Positions 1 through 17,119 of a DNA stretch of 64,000 nucleotides are shown one piece after another. The notes below the pieces were generated by a model that saw only the letters and a list, made by a program, of their open reading frames with translations, did no database searches and was not told where the DNA came from. How positions within the stretch are numbered: the stretch's first letter is position 1; each line of letters begins with the position of its first letter. Source of the DNA: Citrobacter sp. MGH106. Its GTDB lineage: Bacteria; Pseudomonadota; Gammaproteobacteria; Enterobacterales; Enterobacteriaceae. The translations under genes and the position numbers were made by a program. The DNA lies in the NCBI RefSeq assembly GCF_001037495.1, contig NZ_KQ089822.1:3367938-3431937 (forward strand), given 5' to 3'.

Positions 1-3596
<3,596 letters not shown>

Positions 3597-3607
3597 GAGC
3601 GGCGATT

Positions 3608-4498
3608 ATGATGTTTAAGCAATACCTGCAAGTAACGAAACCAGGCATCATCTTTGGCAACCTGATCTCGGTGATTGGGGGATTCCTGCTGGCCTCTAAA
3701 GGCAGCATTGACTATCCCCTGTTTATCTACACGTTGGTTGGGGTGTCACTGGTTGTGGCGTCGGGTTGTGTATTTAACAACTACATCGACAGGGATATCG
3801 ACAGGAAGATGGAGAGGACCAAAAACCGCGTGTTGGTTAAGGGTCTGATTTCCCCTGCGGTCTCGCTGGTATACGCCACCCTGCTGGGTATTGCTGGCTT
3901 TACGCTGCTGTGGTTTGGCGCTAACCCTCTGGCCTGCTGGCTGGGGGTTATGGGCTTCGTCGTGTATGTTGGCGTATATAGTCTGTACATGAAGCGTCAC
4001 TCGGTTTACGGCACGCTGATTGGCTCACTCTCCGGCGCTGCGCCGCCGGTGATTGGCTACTGTGCGGTAACTGGTGAGTTCGATAGCGGTGCACTGATTC
4101 TGTTGGCTATTTTCAGCCTGTGGCAGATGCCGCACTCTTACGCGATTGCGATTTTCCGCTTTAAGGATTATCAGGCAGCCAACATCCCGGTACTGCCGGT
4201 GGTAAAAGGCATTTCAGTCGCGAAGAACCATATCACTCTGTATATCATTGCGTTTGCCATCGCTACGCTGATGCTCTCACTGGGCGGTTACGCTGGATAC
4301 AAATATCTGGTGGTTGCAGCAGCAGTGAGTGTCTGGTGGCTAGGCATGGCGTTGCGTGGTTATAAAGTGGAAGATGACCGGGTCTGGGCACGTAAGCTGT
4401 TCGGTTTCTCCATCATCGCCATTACTGCGCTGAGCGTGATGATGTCCGTCGACTTTATGGTGCCAAACTCGCAGAACCTGCTGACTTACGTCTGGTAA
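3608..4498 (+). CDS. cyoE: Protoheme IX farnesyltransferase (heme O synthase)
   Basis: This UbiA-family membrane prenyltransferase adds a farnesyl group to protoheme to make heme O, the high-spin heme needed by CyoB. From the first of two adjacent ATG codons it has 296 residues, the E. coli length. The Asp-rich prenyltransferase motif [15 protein letters not shown] lies near residue 60, and a second Asp-containing loop (FRFKDYQ) near 185. About nine hydrophobic segments are predicted. It is the last gene of cyoABCDE and is followed by a strong intrinsic terminator. Confidence 0.98.
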   Translation: MMFKQYLQVTKPGIIFGNLISVIGGFLLASKGSIDYPLFIYTLVGVSLVVASGCVFNNYIDRDIDRKMERTKNRVLVKGLISPAVSLVYATLLGIAGFTLLWFGANPLACWLGVMGFVVYVGVYSLYMKRHSVYGTLIGSLSGAAPPVIGYCAVTGEFDSGALILLAIFSLWQMPHSYAIAIFRFKDYQAANIPVLPVVKGISVAKNHITLYIIAFAIATLMLSLGGYAGYKYLVVAAAVSVWWLGMALRGYKVEDDRVWARKLFGFSIIAITALSVMMSVDFMVPNSQNLLTYVW

Positions 4499-4512
4499 AA
4501 TCTGCTGATGCG

Positions 4513-4539
4513 AAAAAGGGTGCTTAGGCACCCTTTTTT
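4513..4539 (+). terminator. Intrinsic terminator after cyoE
   Basis: A perfect 6-base-pair GGGTGC/GCACCC stem with a TTAG loop is flanked by an A-run and a run of six T. It lies 15 bases after the cyoE stop codon. The flanking A and T runs extend the stem, so it could work on both strands. Confidence 0.93.
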
Positions 4540-4646
4540 ATGTGCGTCACAATCCCTCCTGAAACGTAATATTTACTCATTAACCGTGTATTTACCCCGC
4601 CACCATACCGCTTTACACTAGGCGCGAAATTAATACAGAGGTGGGA

Positions 4647-6011
4647 ATGAACGATTATAAAATGACGCCTGGTGAGTTGCGCGCCACCTGGGGTTTAGGG
4701 ACCGTATTCTCGTTGCGCATGCTTGGCATGTTTATGGTCCTGCCGGTTCTGACCACATACGGTATGGCGCTACAGGGTGCCAGCGAAGCGCTTATTGGTC
4801 TTGCCATCGGCATTTATGGCCTGGCGCAAGCCGTTTTCCAGATCCCCTTTGGTTTGGTCTCTGACCGCATTGGTCGAAAACCGCTTATCGTTGGCGGGCT
4901 GGCGATATTCGTTTTTGGCAGCGTGATTGCTGCACTTTCAGACTCCATTTGGGGAATTATTCTCGGTCGCGCGCTGCAGGGTTCCGGGGCGATTGCTGCC
5001 GCCGTGATGGCGTTACTGTCCGACTTAACGCGTGAGCAAAACCGCACTAAAGCGATGGCGTTTATCGGCGTCAGCTTCGGTATCACTTTTGCCATTGCAA
5101 TGGTGTTAGGTCCGATCGTCACCCATGCGCTGGGATTACACGCGCTGTTCTGGATGATTGCAGCCCTCGCCACCACCGGCATCGTGCTGACGATTTGGGT
5201 AGTCCCCAATAGCACCACCCATGTGCTGAACCGCGAATCGGGCATGGTAAAAAGCAGCTTCCGCAAAGTGCTGGCAGAGCCTAAACTCCTGAAGCTCAAT
5301 TTCGGCATCATGTGCCTGCACATCTTGCTAATGTCCACCTTTGTCGCGTTGCCTGGCCAGCTTGCGAAAGCGGGTTTCCCCGCAGCGGAACACTGGAAAA
5401 TTTATCTGGTAACGATGCTGCTGTCTTTTGTTTCTGTGGTGCCATTCATCATCTATGCCGAAGTAAAACGTCGGATGAAACGGGTTTTCCTGTCGTGTGT
5501 GGTACTAATTCTTGCCGCAGAGATTGTATTGTGGATCGCAAACATTCATTTCTGGGGCCTGATTGCGGGTGTTCAGTTATTCTTCCTTGCCTTTAACCTC
5601 ATGGAAGCCCTCCTCCCTTCGCTTATCAGCAAAGAGTCTCCCGCAGGTTATAAAGGGACGGCAATGGGCGTTTACTCCACCAGCCAGTTTCTCGGTGTCG
5701 CGATTGGCGGCTCACTTGGTGGATGGGTTGTCGAGATGTTTGATGGCCAGGCTGTATTCCTCGCCGGTGCATTGCTGGCAGCGGTCTGGCTGCTGGTCGC
5801 AAGCACAATGAAAGAGCCGCCGTATGTCAGTAGCCTGCGTGTCGAAATTCCACCGGAAATTGCCGCGGATGACACACTTAAGCAGCGTTTGCTGGCCAAA
5901 GAAGGGGTGAGCGAAGTGTTGATTGTGGCGAATGAACATTCGGCCTACGTGAAAATCGACAGTAAAGTGACCAATCGATTTGAAGTTGAGCAGGCGATAA
6001 GCCAGGCGTGA
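4647..6011 (+). CDS. yajR: MFS transporter YajR
   Basis: This major facilitator superfamily proton antiporter has a 12-segment core and an extra C-terminal soluble domain. It has 454 residues when started at the ATG at 4647; a GTG six bases upstream is in frame but less likely, given the spacing of the preceding AGAGGTGGG. The motif A loop, SDRIGRKP, follows the second segment (near residue 74). The last 65 residues or so form the ferredoxin-like YAM domain typical of YajR. The substrate is not established. It stands alone between the cyo terminator and a convergent yajQ. Confidence 0.94.
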   Translation: MNDYKMTPGELRATWGLGTVFSLRMLGMFMVLPVLTTYGMALQGASEALIGLAIGIYGLAQAVFQIPFGLVSDRIGRKPLIVGGLAIFVFGSVIAALSDSIWGIILGRALQGSGAIAAAVMALLSDLTREQNRTKAMAFIGVSFGITFAIAMVLGPIVTHALGLHALFWMIAALATTGIVLTIWVVPNSTTHVLNRESGMVKSSFRKVLAEPKLLKLNFGIMCLHILLMSTFVALPGQLAKAGFPAAEHWKIYLVTMLLSFVSVVPFIIYAEVKRRMKRVFLSCVVLILAAEIVLWIANIHFWGLIAGVQLFFLAFNLMEALLPSLISKESPAGYKGTAMGVYSTSQFLGVAIGGSLGGWVVEMFDGQAVFLAGALLAAVWLLVASTMKEPPYVSSLRVEIPPEIAADDTLKQRLLAKEGVSEVLIVANEHSAYVKIDSKVTNRFEVEQAISQA

Positions 6012-6017
6012 TCGTGA

Positions 6018-6056
6018 GCTTGCCGGATAGTGAGTAACCCACCATCCGGCATAAGA
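6018..6056. repeat. REP-like palindrome between yajR and yajQ
   Basis: An imperfect inverted repeat (GCCGGATAGTG ... CACCATCCGGC) lies between the convergent ends of yajR and yajQ. Sequence and position fit a REP unit that may also act as a bidirectional terminator. Confidence 0.7.
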
Positions 6057-6058
6057 AC

Positions 6059-6550
6059 TTAATCGCGGAAGTTCTTGAACTGGAATGGCTGCCCCAAATC
6101 GCCACCGCGAACCAACGCCATAACGGCTTGCAGATCGTCACGAGCCTTACCAGTCACACGAATTTCTTCGCCCTGAATCTGCGCCTGCACCTTCAGCTTG
6201 CTGTCTTTAATCAGCTTCACAATTTTCTTCTGCACTGCGCTTTCAATGCCCTGCTTCAGTTTCGCTTCCACAAACCAGGTTTTGCCGCTGTGCACGAAGG
6301 TTTCCGGCACGTCCAGCGAAGTCCCTTCAATACCACGCTTCAGGAGCTTGGCACGCAAAATATCCAGCAACTGATTAACCTGGAAATCAGATTCGCTCAG
6401 CACCTTAATGGTCTTATTTGACTCGTTCAGCTCAAAAGTAGCCTCTACGCCACGAAAATCAAAACGTGACTCTACTTCGCGGCTCGCATTATCGACCGCG
6501 TTACGGGCTTCCTGAAGATCAACTTCAGAGACAATATCGAAAGATGGCAT
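6059..6550 (-). CDS. yajQ: UPF0234 nucleotide-binding protein YajQ
   Basis: This 163-residue protein of the YajQ family (two RNP-like alpha/beta domains) begins [11 protein letters not shown], as in E. coli. Homologues bind nucleotides, and in some bacteria cyclic di-GMP; the role in enterobacteria is unclear. The frame is open 15 codons upstream (TTG), but the ATG at 6550 is preceded by GGAGAAG and gives the family length. It is monocistronic, converges on yajR, and is divergent from panE with about 175 bases between them. Confidence 0.95.
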   Translation of the reverse strand: MPSFDIVSEVDLQEARNAVDNASREVESRFDFRGVEATFELNESNKTIKVLSESDFQVNQLLDILRAKLLKRGIEGTSLDVPETFVHSGKTWFVEAKLKQGIESAVQKKIVKLIKDSKLKVQAQIQGEEIRVTGKARDDLQAVMALVRGGDLGQPFQFKNFRD

Positions 6551-6724
6551 CTTTTCTTCTCCCTTCATTTTTGATGCGAAGCATAATACCTGCAAAGTTA
6601 CTCAACAGACAGCGCTATACTAGGCTGTACCTTTTAATTGTACGTGGTACTGATATCCGCGAACAATAATAGGGTGCGGCCGATATGGATTAACACCTGG
6701 TGCTGTTGCAGGTGAGGAGGAAGA

Positions 6725-8189
<1,465 letters not shown>

Positions 8190-8222
8190 CACTTCAGGCC
8201 ACTCCCTATAAAAGGAACCGTT

Positions 8223-9302
8223 ATGAAAGGATATCTGAGCGGAGTGGCTTTAATGCTCCTTTCCAGCTACTCCACAGCAACCCAACTTGAAATAAAGAAC
8301 ATTGAGTACCGCTATCCTGATAGCACTGAAATACAGTATCGCCTGCCCTGGTTTTCCTCGACTGAAAACCCAAAGGTCGCAAAGCGCATCAATGATTATG
8401 TTTTCGCAAACGTCCTCAATCAGTTACCGGGTAATAACCCACAGATCACATTGGATCAGCTCGCCAGATCAGGCATTGATGGCACGGCAAACCTTGACTA
8501 CACAGTTGAGTATCGCGATGACAAAATCCTGTCGCTGAACATATTCGCCGAAGGATGCGGGGCGTATTGTGAATCGTACAATGTGCCGATAAATTTCGAT
8601 TTAACCAACGGCGCGAATATTACGCTCAACGATCTGTTTTCCTCAGCCACCATCGCAGAATTAAATACGCGCGTCAGAAAAGATATTCGCGGCCAAATCG
8701 ATGCGTTTATTGAGCAAAATAAATCGCGGACGCCTGAGCAGCTCAAAGAAGAGAAAGGCGAGGATTTTAACTATGCCGACTTCTACGCCTCATGCGCCAC
8801 CTACACCGACGGTTTGTACTATGTCGACAAATACTCTCTGCAAAAAGAGCAACTGGTCTTCCTGAACGAACGCTGTAGCAATCATGCCAACCGCGCACTT
8901 GACGACCTGGGCGACTTCACGACGAAGATTCCTACCGCAACGCTGCGCAGTCAACTCACGCCTTATGGCCAGTATCTGACAACCGCAAACAGTGAAAAAC
9001 CGCACCCTTCTGCACCGGGTCTTAACGGCAAGTTGCTCTATGGCACACTGGGGAAAAGTATGCGCATTGTGTTACAGGCAAACTGCAAAGATGGATATCT
9101 GAACGGAGCCTACTACTACGAGAAGTTTGGTGCACCTATTGAACTAACCGGTAAATGTGACGCTGAAAATAATCAGCATTATGAATTAAAAACGACAGCC
9201 TCTGCAGATTCTGAAGAGAAGATGACGCTGGATTTAAAAGGGGGTGTTTATCAGGGGGTTTGGGAATCGAACGGGAAGACACTCCCCGTTCGATTTGAAT
9301 AA
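8223..9302 (+). CDS. Secreted protein of unknown function (DUF3298/RsiV-like fold suspected)
   Basis: The 359-residue protein begins with a likely signal peptide (MKGYLSGVALMLLSSYSTA), so it is probably periplasmic. The middle part, with EGCGAYC, a following INFDLTNGANITLNDLFS stretch and a helix-rich segment, resembles the DUF3298-type domain of secreted or anti-sigma proteins; this is pattern memory only. Mature cysteines occur in several separated places and could form disulfides. The C-terminal third (about 270-359) reads like beta-rich repeats around KLLYGTLGK and YELKT. It starts 33 bases after yajL with AAAGGAACC, so it may belong to the panE-yajL transcript. K-12 has yajL and thiI adjacent, so this is an addition. 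Confidence 0.8.
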   Translation: MKGYLSGVALMLLSSYSTATQLEIKNIEYRYPDSTEIQYRLPWFSSTENPKVAKRINDYVFANVLNQLPGNNPQITLDQLARSGIDGTANLDYTVEYRDDKILSLNIFAEGCGAYCESYNVPINFDLTNGANITLNDLFSSATIAELNTRVRKDIRGQIDAFIEQNKSRTPEQLKEEKGEDFNYADFYASCATYTDGLYYVDKYSLQKEQLVFLNERCSNHANRALDDLGDFTTKIPTATLRSQLTPYGQYLTTANSEKPHPSAPGLNGKLLYGTLGKSMRIVLQANCKDGYLNGAYYYEKFGAPIELTGKCDAENNQHYELKTTASADSEEKMTLDLKGGVYQGVWESNGKTLPVRFE

Positions 9303-9366
9303 CGTTGCCGGATGACGTCATTTATCGTTTGTAAGCCCGGTAAGCAAATCGCCACCGGGCAACAAA
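9303..9366. repeat. REP-like palindromic repeat
   Basis: A GTTGCCGGATGAC unit and an opposing GCCACCGGGCAAC unit lie between two convergent genes, the classical place for a REP/BIME pair. It may terminate or stabilise both transcripts. Confidence 0.65.
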
Positions 9367-9370
9367 AGAA

Positions 9371-10819
9371 CTAAGGACGATACACCTTCACATTTTCGAA
9401 GCCCTGCTCGCGTAGATAGAGCGCCTGCAGACGACTCATCACGCCACGTTCACACCACAACAACCAGGTTTTATTCTGGTCCAAATCGCCGAATTTAGTG
9501 CTGAGTTTGTAGAACGGCAGAGAAACCACATCGACACCTTCAACCTTCAGCGGTTTGTCATCCTGTTCATCCACAGAACGGATATCCAGAATCACATCGT
9601 TCGGGCCGAAACCACTCACGGTTTCTACTTCCACGACAGTCTGCTGCGTCTGCTGGGCAATGTCGCGAATATCAATATTATTGGCTTCTTCAACCACTTT
9701 ATCGAGGATCGAGAAGTCGAAGTTTTCTTCTTCGGCCTCAATCTTCGCTTTGATGGCTTTCACCGTTGGGCTTTTCGAGATCACACCACAGTATTCCGGC
9801 ATGGTGCGGGCAAAATCCTCAGTACCAATTTCCCGCGCCAGATTAATGATGTGCTCTTTGTCGTGAGAAATCAGCGGGCGCAGGATCAGCGTGTCAGATA
9901 CATTGTCGATCAGGCGCAGGTTAGTCAGCGTCTGGCTGGACACCTGGCCCAGCGCTTCACCGGTCACCAGCGCCTGTACGCCGTAACGCTCGGCCACTTT
10001 AGACGCCGCGCGAACCATCATACGTTTGAGGACCACGCCCATCTGACCATCGTCGACTTTTTCCAGGATCTCACCGACCACCGGCTCAAAGTTGATAGCG
10101 ACAAAACGCACGCGATGCGAGCTACCAAAGCGGTTCCACAGGTAATGTGCCACCTGACGAACGCCGATTTCATGCGCGGCACCGCCGAGGTTAAAGAAAC
10201 AATAGTGTACGCGACAGCCGCGACGCATCAGCATATAGCTGGAGACGCCGGAATCGAAACCACCGGAAATCAGGGAAAGAACATCTTCCTGCGTCCCGAT
10301 AGGGAAACCGCCAATTCCTTCATAGCGACCTTTTACCAACAGCAGACGGTCATTTTCGATTTCAAGATTGACGGTCACATCAGGTTTCGTCAGCTTCACG
10401 CGTGCGGATTCAATATGCTGATTCAGTCCACCGCCAACATAACGTTCCACCTCGATGGAGCTAAACTCATGTTTACCGCGACGCTTGACGCGCACACAGA
10501 AGGTTTTACCTTCTAGTTGATCGCGGTATTGCACCAGCGCTTTCTCGAAAATATCGTGCATATCAGTGAACGGCACGTCTTCCACTTCGAGAATATGGTG
10601 GATACCTGGAATACGAGTCAGTGCGTCACGAATATCCAGGCGCTGGCTTTCATCTTTAGCGCGAACCTCAACGTGATCCCAGTGACGGACGACGGCAAGG
10701 TCCTCATCATAGTGCTTTAAAACGTTACGGATGTTCCCTGTCAGAATTTTTATAAAGCGCAAACGCACAGATTGGCTTTTGATGGTAATTTCTGGGAACA
10801 ATTTAATGATAAACTTCAT
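9371..10819 (-). CDS. thiI: tRNA 4-thiouridine sulfurtransferase / thiazole sulfur carrier
   Basis: ThiI adenylates and thiolates U8 of tRNA and helps move sulfur for the thiazole of thiamine. The length, 482 residues, equals E. coli ThiI. An N-terminal ferredoxin-like part and THUMP domain (about 1-165) precede the PP-loop pyrophosphatase domain, with the SGGFDS motif near 185. The C-terminal rhodanese domain carries the persulfide Cys in LLWCERGVM near 456. It is divergent from xseB-ispA-dxs; dxs also supplies a thiazole precursor. Confidence 0.98.
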   Translation of the reverse strand: MKFIIKLFPEITIKSQSVRLRFIKILTGNIRNVLKHYDEDLAVVRHWDHVEVRAKDESQRLDIRDALTRIPGIHHILEVEDVPFTDMHDIFEKALVQYRDQLEGKTFCVRVKRRGKHEFSSIEVERYVGGGLNQHIESARVKLTKPDVTVNLEIENDRLLLVKGRYEGIGGFPIGTQEDVLSLISGGFDSGVSSYMLMRRGCRVHYCFFNLGGAAHEIGVRQVAHYLWNRFGSSHRVRFVAINFEPVVGEILEKVDDGQMGVVLKRMMVRAASKVAERYGVQALVTGEALGQVSSQTLTNLRLIDNVSDTLILRPLISHDKEHIINLAREIGTEDFARTMPEYCGVISKSPTVKAIKAKIEAEEENFDFSILDKVVEEANNIDIRDIAQQTQQTVVEVETVSGFGPNDVILDIRSVDEQDDKPLKVEGVDVVSLPFYKLSTKFGDLDQNKTWLLWCERGVMSRLQALYLREQGFENVKVYRP

Positions 10820-11024
10820 GGCGGCAATGGTTCTTTGGCAAGTCTGAACGACTTGTAATGGGAAAAATACAGCAGCCCATACCCTGCGGCTGCATCCAGG
10901 CGCGCAAGTATACCACCATCATGGTCATCCTGTGCACATTGCCTTACCATTGCGCGTTATTTGATAATTGCGCTGAGTCCGTTACCATGACCAGGCTGAA
11001 AATATTAAGAGTCAGACATTCATT

Positions 11025-11267
11025 ATGCCGAAGAAAAATGAAGCGCCCGCCAGCTTTGAAAAATCGCTGAGCGAGCTGGAACAGATTGTTACCCGTCTGG
11101 AAAGCGGCGACCTGCCGCTGGAAGAGGCGCTGAACGAATTCGAACGTGGCGTACAGCTGGCGCGTCAGGGACAGGTGAAGTTGCAACAGGCTGAACAGCG
11201 CGTGCAAATTCTGCTGTCAGATACGGAAGACGCCGCCCTTACGCCTTTTACACCGGATAATGAATAA
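11025..11267 (+). CDS. xseB: Exodeoxyribonuclease VII small subunit
   Basis: This 80-residue helical protein is the small subunit of exonuclease VII, which degrades single-stranded DNA with XseA (encoded elsewhere). It contains the conserved core [19 protein letters not shown] followed by [13 protein letters not shown]. Its stop codon directly abuts the ispA start codon, so translation is probably coupled. It heads the xseB-ispA-dxs-yajO gene string. Confidence 0.97.
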   Translation: MPKKNEAPASFEKSLSELEQIVTRLESGDLPLEEALNEFERGVQLARQGQVKLQQAEQRVQILLSDTEDAALTPFTPDNE

Positions 11268-12167
11268 ATGGATTTTACGCAGCAGCTTCAGGCTTGCGTT
11301 GAGCAGGCCAACCAGGCACTGAGCCGTTTTATCGCGCCACTGCCCTTTCAGAACACTCCCGTGGTTGAAACCATGCAATATGGCGCATTATTAGGCGGTA
11401 AACGTCTGCGCCCGTTCCTGGTTTACGCCACCGGTCAGATGTTTGGCGTGAGCCTGAGTACACTTGACGCTCCCGCAGCCGCCGTCGAATGCATCCATGC
11501 TTATTCGCTGATGCACGATGATTTGCCCGCCATGGACGACGATGACCTGCGTCGCGGCCTGCCAACTTGCCACGTGAAATTTGGCGAGGCAAACGCGATT
11601 TTGGCCGGAGATGCGCTGCAAACGCTGGCGTTTTCCATCATCAGCGACGCGCCGATGCCGGAAGTCGCTGACCGTGACCGCATCGCCATGATCTCTGAAC
11701 TGGCTCAGGCCAGCGGTATCGCCGGTATGTGCGGCGGACAGGCACTTGATCTGGCAGCAGAAGGTCACCAGGTTGAGCTGGATGCGCTGGAGCGTATTCA
11801 CCGCCATAAAACCGGAGCTTTGATTCGCGCCGCCGTTCGTCTGGGTGCGTTAAGCGCGGGTGATAAAGGGCGAGAATGCCTGGCAATACTCGATAAATAC
11901 GCAGAAAGCATCGGTCTGGCCTTCCAGGTTCAGGATGACATACTGGATGTGGTAGGCGATACTGCAACATTGGGTAAACGTCAGGGTGCCGATCAGCAGC
12001 TTGGCAAAAGTACCTATCCTGCACTTCTGGGTCTTGAGCAAGCCCGGAATAAAGCCCGGGATTTGATTGAGGACGCCCGCCAGTCGTTAAGTTTGCTGGC
12101 CGCACAGTCACTCGATACCTCGGCACTGGAAGCGCTAGCGGACTACATAATCCAGCGTGATAAATAA
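11268..12167 (+). CDS. ispA: Farnesyl diphosphate synthase
   Basis: IspA condenses isopentenyl diphosphate with dimethylallyl and geranyl diphosphate to give farnesyl diphosphate, used for quinones, undecaprenyl phosphate and heme O. Its 299 residues match E. coli. The first Asp-rich motif is in MHDDLPAMDDDDLRRG (near 84), and the second is QVQDDILDV (near 223). The ATG follows the xseB stop with no gap. Its product is also the substrate used by CyoE, encoded about 7 kb away. Confidence 0.98.
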   Translation: MDFTQQLQACVEQANQALSRFIAPLPFQNTPVVETMQYGALLGGKRLRPFLVYATGQMFGVSLSTLDAPAAAVECIHAYSLMHDDLPAMDDDDLRRGLPTCHVKFGEANAILAGDALQTLAFSIISDAPMPEVADRDRIAMISELAQASGIAGMCGGQALDLAAEGHQVELDALERIHRHKTGALIRAAVRLGALSAGDKGRECLAILDKYAESIGLAFQVQDDILDVVGDTATLGKRQGADQQLGKSTYPALLGLEQARNKARDLIEDARQSLSLLAAQSLDTSALEALADYIIQRDK

Positions 12168-12191
12168 ACTAACATATCCAATGAGCTTGCG

Positions 12192-14054
<1,863 letters not shown>

Positions 14055-14108
14055 TCCCCTCTTCGCTCCTGCTATGCTTAAGAGATTATTCATAGCGGGA
14101 GCTGCAGC

Positions 14109-15083
14109 ATGCAATACAACACCTTAGGAAAAACCGACCTTCGGGTATCTCGTCTTTGTCTGGGCTGCATGACGTTTGGCGAACCTGACCGTGGTAATCA
14201 CGCCTGGACGCTGCCTGAAGAAAGCAGTCGCCTAATCATCAAACACGCCCTTGAGGGTGGCATCAACTTTTTCGACACCGCTAACAGCTACTCCGCAGGC
14301 AGCAGTGAGGAAATTGTCGGTCGTGCCCTGCGCGATTTCGCCCGTCGTGAGGAGGTGGTGGTGGCAACCAAAGTTTTTCACCGCGTTGACGACCTGCCGG
14401 AAGGGTTATCCCGTGCGCAAATTTTGCGTTCTATTGACGACAGCCTGAGACGACTCGGCATGGACTATGTCGATATCCTGCAAATTCACCGCTGGGATTA
14501 CAACACGCCAATTGAAGAAACGCTGGAAGCTCTCAACGACGTGGTGAAAGCCGGGAAAGCACGCTATATCGGCGCATCCTCCATGCACGCTTCGCAGTTT
14601 GCTCAGGCGCTGGCCCTGCAAAAACAACACGGCTGGGCGCAGTTTGTCAGCATGCAGGATCACTACAACCTGATTTACCGCGAAGAAGAGCGCGAAATGT
14701 TGCCTCTCTGCTCTCAGGAAGGTGTCGCGGTGATCCCGTGGAGTCCGCTGGCGCGTGGTCGCCTGACGCGGCCATGGGGAGAGACGACAGCGCGTCTGGT
14801 TTCTGATGAGGTTGGCAAAAATTTGTACAACGAGAGCGATGAAAACGACGCGCAAATTGCTGCACGACTGACCCGAGTCAGTGAGGAAATTGGCGCAACA
14901 CGTGCGCAGGTGGCTCTGGCATGGCTGCTGAGCAAACCCGGTGTTGCCGCACCGATTATCGGCACATCGCGTGAAGAACAGTTAGATGAATTACTTAACG
15001 CGGTGGATTTAACGCTGAAACCAGAGCAGATTGCTGAGCTGGAAATGCCGTACAAACAGCATCCGGTCGTGGGATTTAAATAA
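14109..15083 (+). CDS. yajO: Aldo/keto reductase YajO
   Basis: This 324-residue aldo/keto reductase of the (beta/alpha)8 fold corresponds to E. coli YajO. The N-terminal NTLGKTDLRVSRLCLGCMTFG is the family signature, the catalytic Asp is in FFDTANSYSAGSSE (Asp and Tyr near 57 and 62), and the cofactor-binding SREEQL is near 285. In E. coli it has been linked to 1-deoxyxylulose 5-phosphate and thiamine supply, which fits its place behind dxs. The start follows a GGGAGCTGC stretch. Confidence 0.95.
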   Translation: MQYNTLGKTDLRVSRLCLGCMTFGEPDRGNHAWTLPEESSRLIIKHALEGGINFFDTANSYSAGSSEEIVGRALRDFARREEVVVATKVFHRVDDLPEGLSRAQILRSIDDSLRRLGMDYVDILQIHRWDYNTPIEETLEALNDVVKAGKARYIGASSMHASQFAQALALQKQHGWAQFVSMQDHYNLIYREEEREMLPLCSQEGVAVIPWSPLARGRLTRPWGETTARLVSDEVGKNLYNESDENDAQIAARLTRVSEEIGATRAQVALAWLLSKPGVAAPIIGTSREEQLDELLNAVDLTLKPEQIAELEMPYKQHPVVGFK

Positions 15084-15089
15084 CAAATT

Positions 15090-15115
15090 GCCCGATAGCG
15101 CTACGCTTATCGGGC
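15090..15115. repeat. REP-type hairpin between yajO and pgpA
   Basis: GCCCGATA and TATCGGGC form a perfect 8-base inverted repeat around the typical GCGCTACGCT centre of a REP unit. It lies between the convergent ends of yajO and pgpA and probably helps to terminate or protect both messages. Confidence 0.85.
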
Positions 15116-15129
15116 ATACCTGTTCACTC

Positions 15130-15648
15130 TCAGAACAGCCCAATCGGCCAGTGATGCCCGATAAAATAGAGGATCCCAGCAGAAAGGATCCCGGCCACAA
15201 TATCATCAATCATGATCCCCGTACCGCCATGCACGTTACGATCGAACCAACGAATCGGCCAGGGTTTCCACATATCCAGAATACGAAAGATCACAAATCC
15301 GCCGGCAACCCACTGCCAGTCATTGGTCGGCAGCGCCATCAGGGTTATCCACATCCCGACAAACTCGTCCCAGACAATGCTGCCGTGATCGTGCACCCCC
15401 ATATCTTTCGCCGTCTGATGGCAAAGATAGACGCCGATGCAGATCGACAGCATGACAACCAGAGAATAGAGCTGCCACGGCAGAAACGTCATTAGATACC
15501 AAAATGGGATCGCCGCCAGCGATCCCATGGTGCCCGGTACAATGGGACTCAACCCACTGCCAAATCCGGTGGCCAGCAGGTGCCACGGATTGCGCATACT
15601 CAAACGGCTTTTTGCGACATCTTTTTTAAGGCGTGGCAAAATGGTCAT
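15130..15648 (-). CDS. pgpA: Phosphatidylglycerophosphatase A
   Basis: PgpA is an inner-membrane phosphatase that converts phosphatidylglycerol phosphate to phosphatidylglycerol. Started at the ATG at 15648 it has 172 residues, as in E. coli. Several hydrophobic segments are present, with conserved acidic clusters in the [14 protein letters not shown] and MIDDIVAG regions. The frame runs 22 codons further upstream inside thiL, but the shorter start fits the family. It overlaps the end of thiL by 23 bases and is the last gene of the nrdR-ribD-ribH-nusB-thiL-pgpA string. Confidence 0.95.
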   Translation of the reverse strand: MTILPRLKKDVAKSRLSMRNPWHLLATGFGSGLSPIVPGTMGSLAAIPFWYLMTFLPWQLYSLVVMLSICIGVYLCHQTAKDMGVHDHGSIVWDEFVGMWITLMALPTNDWQWVAGGFVIFRILDMWKPWPIRWFDRNVHGGTGIMIDDIVAGILSAGILYFIGHHWPIGLF

Positions 15649-16603
15649 ATCCTTTCCAGTCAAAAGTGACAGGCTTGCCGTCACGCGTAAAGTGAATGCC
15701 TTCCACGTCAGCACTCATCTGTCCGATGCAGGTAAATGATGCGCCCAGATGCCCCAGCGCCACGTCCAGGGCGCCACGGTTTATTTCCGGTACAGTAAAG
15801 CATAACTCATAATCTTCACCACCCGAGAGCGCCCAACGCAACGCCTGTTCAGGCTCAACGCATTGGGCAAGCGCTGTCGAATATGGCAAGGCATCGACGT
15901 TAACCCGTGCGCCACAGCCACTGGCATTGACGATATGCCCCAGATCAGAAATCAGACCATCAGAAAGATCGATTGCCGCACTCGCCAGGTCGCGCAGGCC
16001 CTGGCCCTGCAAAATTCGTGGCGTTGGACGCAGATGCCGCTTAAGCAAATAGTCCGCATGTTTTGCATCTGCAACCTGTAAATGGTGCTGCAAAATCGCC
16101 AGCCCTGCAGCGCTGTCGCCTGGCGTACCGGTCACGTAGATCCAGTCTCCTGGCTTCGCACCGGAGCGTTTTAAGGCCCGTCCTACCGGGACGTAGCCAT
16201 GGATACCCAACGTCATCGACAATGGCCCACGCGTGGTGTCACCGCCAATCAGTTGCATATCATAATAATTGAGGAGTTCAAACAGGCCATCACTGAAGGC
16301 TTCGAGCCAGGCTTCATCGACGTCAGGCAAAGTGAGCGCAAGCGTTAGCCATGCAGGATCAGCCCCCATCGCAGCCAGATCACTCAAGTTCACTGCCAGC
16401 GCTTTCCAGGCCAGATCGGTGGGATCGATGTCAGGAAGGAAGTGATTACCCGCTACCAGCGTGTCAGTACTGATCGCCAGGGTTTGTTTATCAGGGATAT
16501 TCAGGAGTGCGCAATCGTCACCAATACCGGTTTCGACATCAAGACGAGAGCTTCTAACACGGTCAAAATAACGGGCAATCAGGGAGAATTCGCCACATGC
16601 CAT
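15626..16603 (-). CDS. thiL: Thiamine-monophosphate kinase
   Basis: ThiL phosphorylates thiamine monophosphate to the active cofactor thiamine diphosphate. The length is 325 residues, as in E. coli. N-terminal GIGDDCALL (near 26) and the following DTLVAG.HF segment are the PurM/AIR-synthase-like nucleotide-binding motifs, and the C-terminal half has IDLSDGL and SGGEDYEL. It lies downstream of nusB across a strong hairpin and overlaps pgpA. Confidence 0.97.
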   Translation of the reverse strand: MACGEFSLIARYFDRVRSSRLDVETGIGDDCALLNIPDKQTLAISTDTLVAGNHFLPDIDPTDLAWKALAVNLSDLAAMGADPAWLTLALTLPDVDEAWLEAFSDGLFELLNYYDMQLIGGDTTRGPLSMTLGIHGYVPVGRALKRSGAKPGDWIYVTGTPGDSAAGLAILQHHLQVADAKHADYLLKRHLRPTPRILQGQGLRDLASAAIDLSDGLISDLGHIVNASGCGARVNVDALPYSTALAQCVEPEQALRWALSGGEDYELCFTVPEINRGALDVALGHLGASFTCIGQMSADVEGIHFTRDGKPVTFDWKGYDHFATP

Positions 16604-16618
16604 ACGTTATGCCTCAGC

Positions 16619-16674
16619 AGGAAAAAAGAAAAGGCCGGCGACAGCGGAAATATAATTCCGCTATCCTACCGGCC
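16619..16674 (-). terminator. Hairpin between nusB and thiL (possible attenuating terminator)
   Basis: On the minus strand a nested stem (GGCCGG/CCGGCC around AGCGGAA/TTCCGCT) is followed by a T-rich tract (TTTTCTTTTTTC). It lies inside the gene string after nusB and before thiL, so it may reduce, not end, transcription into thiL-pgpA. Confidence 0.7.
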
Positions 16675-16680
16675 TGGAGA

Positions 16681-17100
16681 TCACTTTTTGTTGGGGCGAA
16701 TCGCAGGTGCTGCTTTATCCAGTACGCCGTTAACGAATTTATGGCTATCTTCAGCGCCGAAGGTTTTCGCCAGTTCAATCGCCTCGTTGATGGCCACTTT
16801 ATACGGCACATCACTACGTTTAGACAGTTCAAACAGCGCAATACGCAGCACGGCTTTTTCTACCTGACCCAGCTCTTCCAACAGGCGAGACAGGTAAGGC
16901 TTCATTAGTCCATCCAGGTACGCGCTGTTAGTCGCCACCCCGGACAGCAGTTCACGGAAATACAGAACGTCGACATCTTTTACGTCCTGTTCCGCCAGGA
17001 ACTGGTATTCAACATCAGCGATGTCGTTCTGGGACAACTGCCAGGAGTAGAGCGCCTGGACGGCACACTCACGGGCGCGGCGACGAGCAGCAGGTTTCAC
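16681..17100 (-). CDS. nusB: Transcription antitermination factor NusB
   Basis: NusB with NusE (S10) binds boxA RNA and assembles the antitermination complex needed for rRNA transcription. It has 139 residues, the E. coli length, all helical, starting [20 protein letters not shown], the Arg-rich RNA-binding start of the family. It lies 19 bases downstream of ribH in the same direction. Confidence 0.98.
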   Translation of the reverse strand: MKPAARRRARECAVQALYSWQLSQNDIADVEYQFLAEQDVKDVDVLYFRELLSGVATNSAYLDGLMKPYLSRLLEELGQVEKAVLRIALFELSKRSDVPYKVAINEAIELAKTFGAEDSHKFVNGVLDKAAPAIRPNKK

Positions 17101-17119
17101 GGATTTCCCCTTACAAAAA

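Noticed and set aside
4641-4646. GTG start six bases upstream of the yajR ATG
   Set aside because: It would bring the start into the ribosome-binding sequence; the ATG at 4647 is better spaced and gives the E. coli length.
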